Assembly (NCBI GenBank): GCA_036510575.1
Contig: DATCDR010000153.1
Span: 1 to 7,355, forward strand
Length of the DNA stretch: 7,355 nt
Reading direction: 5' to 3'
From: DATCDR01 sp036510575
Lineage (GTDB): Bacteria; Actinomycetota; Acidimicrobiia; Acidimicrobiales; Bog-793
Under the pieces are notes generated by a model. It was not told where the DNA came from and did no database searches. It saw only the letters and a program-made list of their open reading frames with translations. Each line of letters begins with the position of its first letter. Position 1 is the stretch's first letter. The position numbers were made by a program, and so were the translations under genes. Below, in pieces: positions 6,160-7,355 of the stretch.

Positions 6160-7355
6160 TCAATCGTGCCGGGTGGCTTCGAGGTGATGTCGTAGGCCAC
6201 CCGATTGATGCCCTTGACCTCGTTGATGATCCGAGAGGAGAGGCGCTCGAGGAGCTCGTAGGGCAGACGCGCCCAGTCCGCGGTCATAGCGTCCTCACTC
6301 GTGACAGCGCGGATGATGATCGGGTAGCCATAGGTGCGCTCGTCGCCCATCACCCCGACGGAGCGGATCGTCGGCAGCACCGCGAAGTACTGCCAGATAG
6401 CGCGGTCGAGTCCCGCCTTTTGGATTTCGTCGAGGACGATCGAATCGGCCTCCCTGAGTGTGTCGGCACGGTCCTTCGTCACCTCGCCGATGATCCGGAC
6501 GCCGAGCCCTGGCCCTGGGAACGGCTGTCGCCAGACCATCTCGGGTGGCAGCCCGAGCTCCTCGCCGATCGCACGCACCTCGTCTTTGAAGAGCTGACGG
6601 AGTGGTTCGACGAGCTCGAACTCCATGTCGTCTGGGAGGCCACCTACGTTGTGGTGGGACTTGATCGTCGCCGCGTCACCACTCCCGGACTCGACGATGT
6701 CGGGGTATAGGGTGCCCTGGGCGAGGAAGGCGATATCGGCGAGGTCGCTCGAGACCTCTTCGAAGAGTCGGATGAACAGCTCGCCGATGATCTTCCGCTT
6801 GGCCTCGGGCTCGGTGACGCCGGCGAGAGCGGCGAAGAAGCGATCCCCTGCCTTCACGTGGACGAGGTCGACCTCGAACTGCTCTCGAAACGTCGCCTCG
6901 ACCTGCTCCGCCTCGCCCGCACGCATGAGACCGGTGTCGACGAAGACACACGTGAGCTGGTCGCCGATCGCCCGGTGCACCAACGCTGCGGTCACCGAGG
7001 AGTCAACGCCACCGGAGAGCGCGCAAAGAACCCGCCGATCACCAACCTGTTCGCGGATCACCTCGGTGGCGAGCTCGATGACCGAGGACCTGGTCCAGGA
7101 TTGCTTGGCTCCACAGACCCCGAGACAGAAGCGCTCTATGAGCTCCTGACCACCCGTCGTGTGCACCACCTCAGGGTGGAACTGCACGCCGTACAGCGCC
7201 CGGGCAGGGTCCTCGAGCGCCGCCACGGCCACCGCGGCGCTCGACGCGCTGACGGCGAAGCCCTTCGGGGCACGGACCATGGAGTCGGCGTGGCTCATCC
7301 ACACGTCCATGCTCGTGCCGCTCTCGGCGAACAGGCGCGACGGACCCGAAACCGT
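6150..7355 (-). CDS. guaA: GMP synthase (glutamine-hydrolysing) GuaA, N-terminus beyond the window
   Basis: GuaA converts XMP, ATP and glutamine to GMP in purine synthesis. The frame stays open to the window edge, so 401 residues are seen; compared with about 525 in the family, roughly the first 110-120, including the class I amidotransferase Cys, are missing. An internal ATG at 7310 is not the start, because the upstream in-frame residues (SGPSRLFAESGTS) continue the family pattern. Residue numbers below count from that ATG. The end of the GATase domain shows WMSHADS (4-10) and VQFHPEV (42-48), which supplies the catalytic His and Glu. The ATP-pyrophosphatase domain has the PP-loop SGGVDSS (99-105), then VDTGLMR, PFPGPGLGVR (263-272) and the invariant C-terminus KPPGTIEWE. 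The gene is followed directly by pcrA with overlapping codons. Nothing in the visible part looks damaged. Confidence 0.97.
   Translation of the reverse strand, partial: TVSGPSRLFAESGTSMDVWMSHADSMVRAPKGFAVSASSAAVAVAALEDPARALYGVQFHPEVVHTTGGQELIERFCLGVCGAKQSWTRSSVIELATEVIREQVGDRRVLCALSGGVDSSVTAALVHRAIGDQLTCVFVDTGLMRAGEAEQVEATFREQFEVDLVHVKAGDRFFAALAGVTEPEAKRKIIGELFIRLFEEVSSDLADIAFLAQGTLYPDIVESGSGDAATIKSHHNVGGLPDDMEFELVEPLRQLFKDEVRAIGEELGLPPEMVWRQPFPGPGLGVRIIGEVTKDRADTLREADSIVLDEIQKAGLDRAIWQYFAVLPTIRSVGVMGDERTYGYPIIIRAVTSEDAMTADWARLPYELLERLSSRIINEVKGINRVAYDITSKPPGTIEWE

Noticed and set aside
7308..7310. ATG at 7310 as the start of guaA
   Set aside because: The frame continues open to the window edge with residues that fit the GuaA amidotransferase domain, and starting here would remove the amidotransferase active-site Cys region.
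1..7355. Mobile element, CRISPR array, defence system or phage remnant
   Set aside because: I saw no direct repeats with regular spacing, terminal inverted repeats, transposase or integrase motifs, or RNA genes. The window is nearly filled by five intact or edge-cut genes.

Overview
The window is GC-rich and almost fully coding. It carries five genes: four housekeeping genes on the minus strand and one membrane-protein gene on the plus strand between them. The proteins resemble actinobacterial versions: PcrA/UvrD1 ends in a Tudor-like tail, SucC/SucD have actinobacterial motif variants, and non-ATG starts and 4-base gene overlaps are frequent. From memory, a UvrD1/PcrA gene also lies close to sucC-sucD in mycobacteria and in Streptomyces. 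I therefore infer an actinobacterium, perhaps a deep-branching class such as Acidimicrobiia. The class-level guess is weak.

Layout from the right-hand end, in the direction of minus-strand transcription: guaA (GMP synthase; its N-terminal part is cut off by the window edge) overlaps the start of pcrA (SF1A DNA helicase), so these two look like one transcription unit. pcrA converges tail-to-tail on a plus-strand gene for a multi-pass membrane protein, probably a GT-C / PMT_2-like glycosyltransferase. Their stop codons are only 5 bases apart and sit inside an imperfect inverted repeat that could end transcription from both sides. The membrane gene is divergent from sucC across a gap of about 100 bases, which must hold both promoters. 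sucC and sucD (succinyl-CoA synthetase beta and alpha) share a 4-base overlap and form a two-gene unit. The first 42 bases, downstream of sucD, hold nothing I can assign.

The genes cover GMP synthesis, DNA repair or transcription-linked unwinding, the substrate-level phosphorylation step of the TCA cycle, and probably cell-envelope glycosylation. I see no tRNA, rRNA, CRISPR array, insertion sequence, phage gene or defence system. I do not find a new multi-gene system. The points most worth checking are the divergent CoA-loop and ITEGIP motifs of SucD, the unassigned glycosyltransferase placed between conserved genes, its possibly leaderless promoter, and the inverted repeat across the convergent stop codons.
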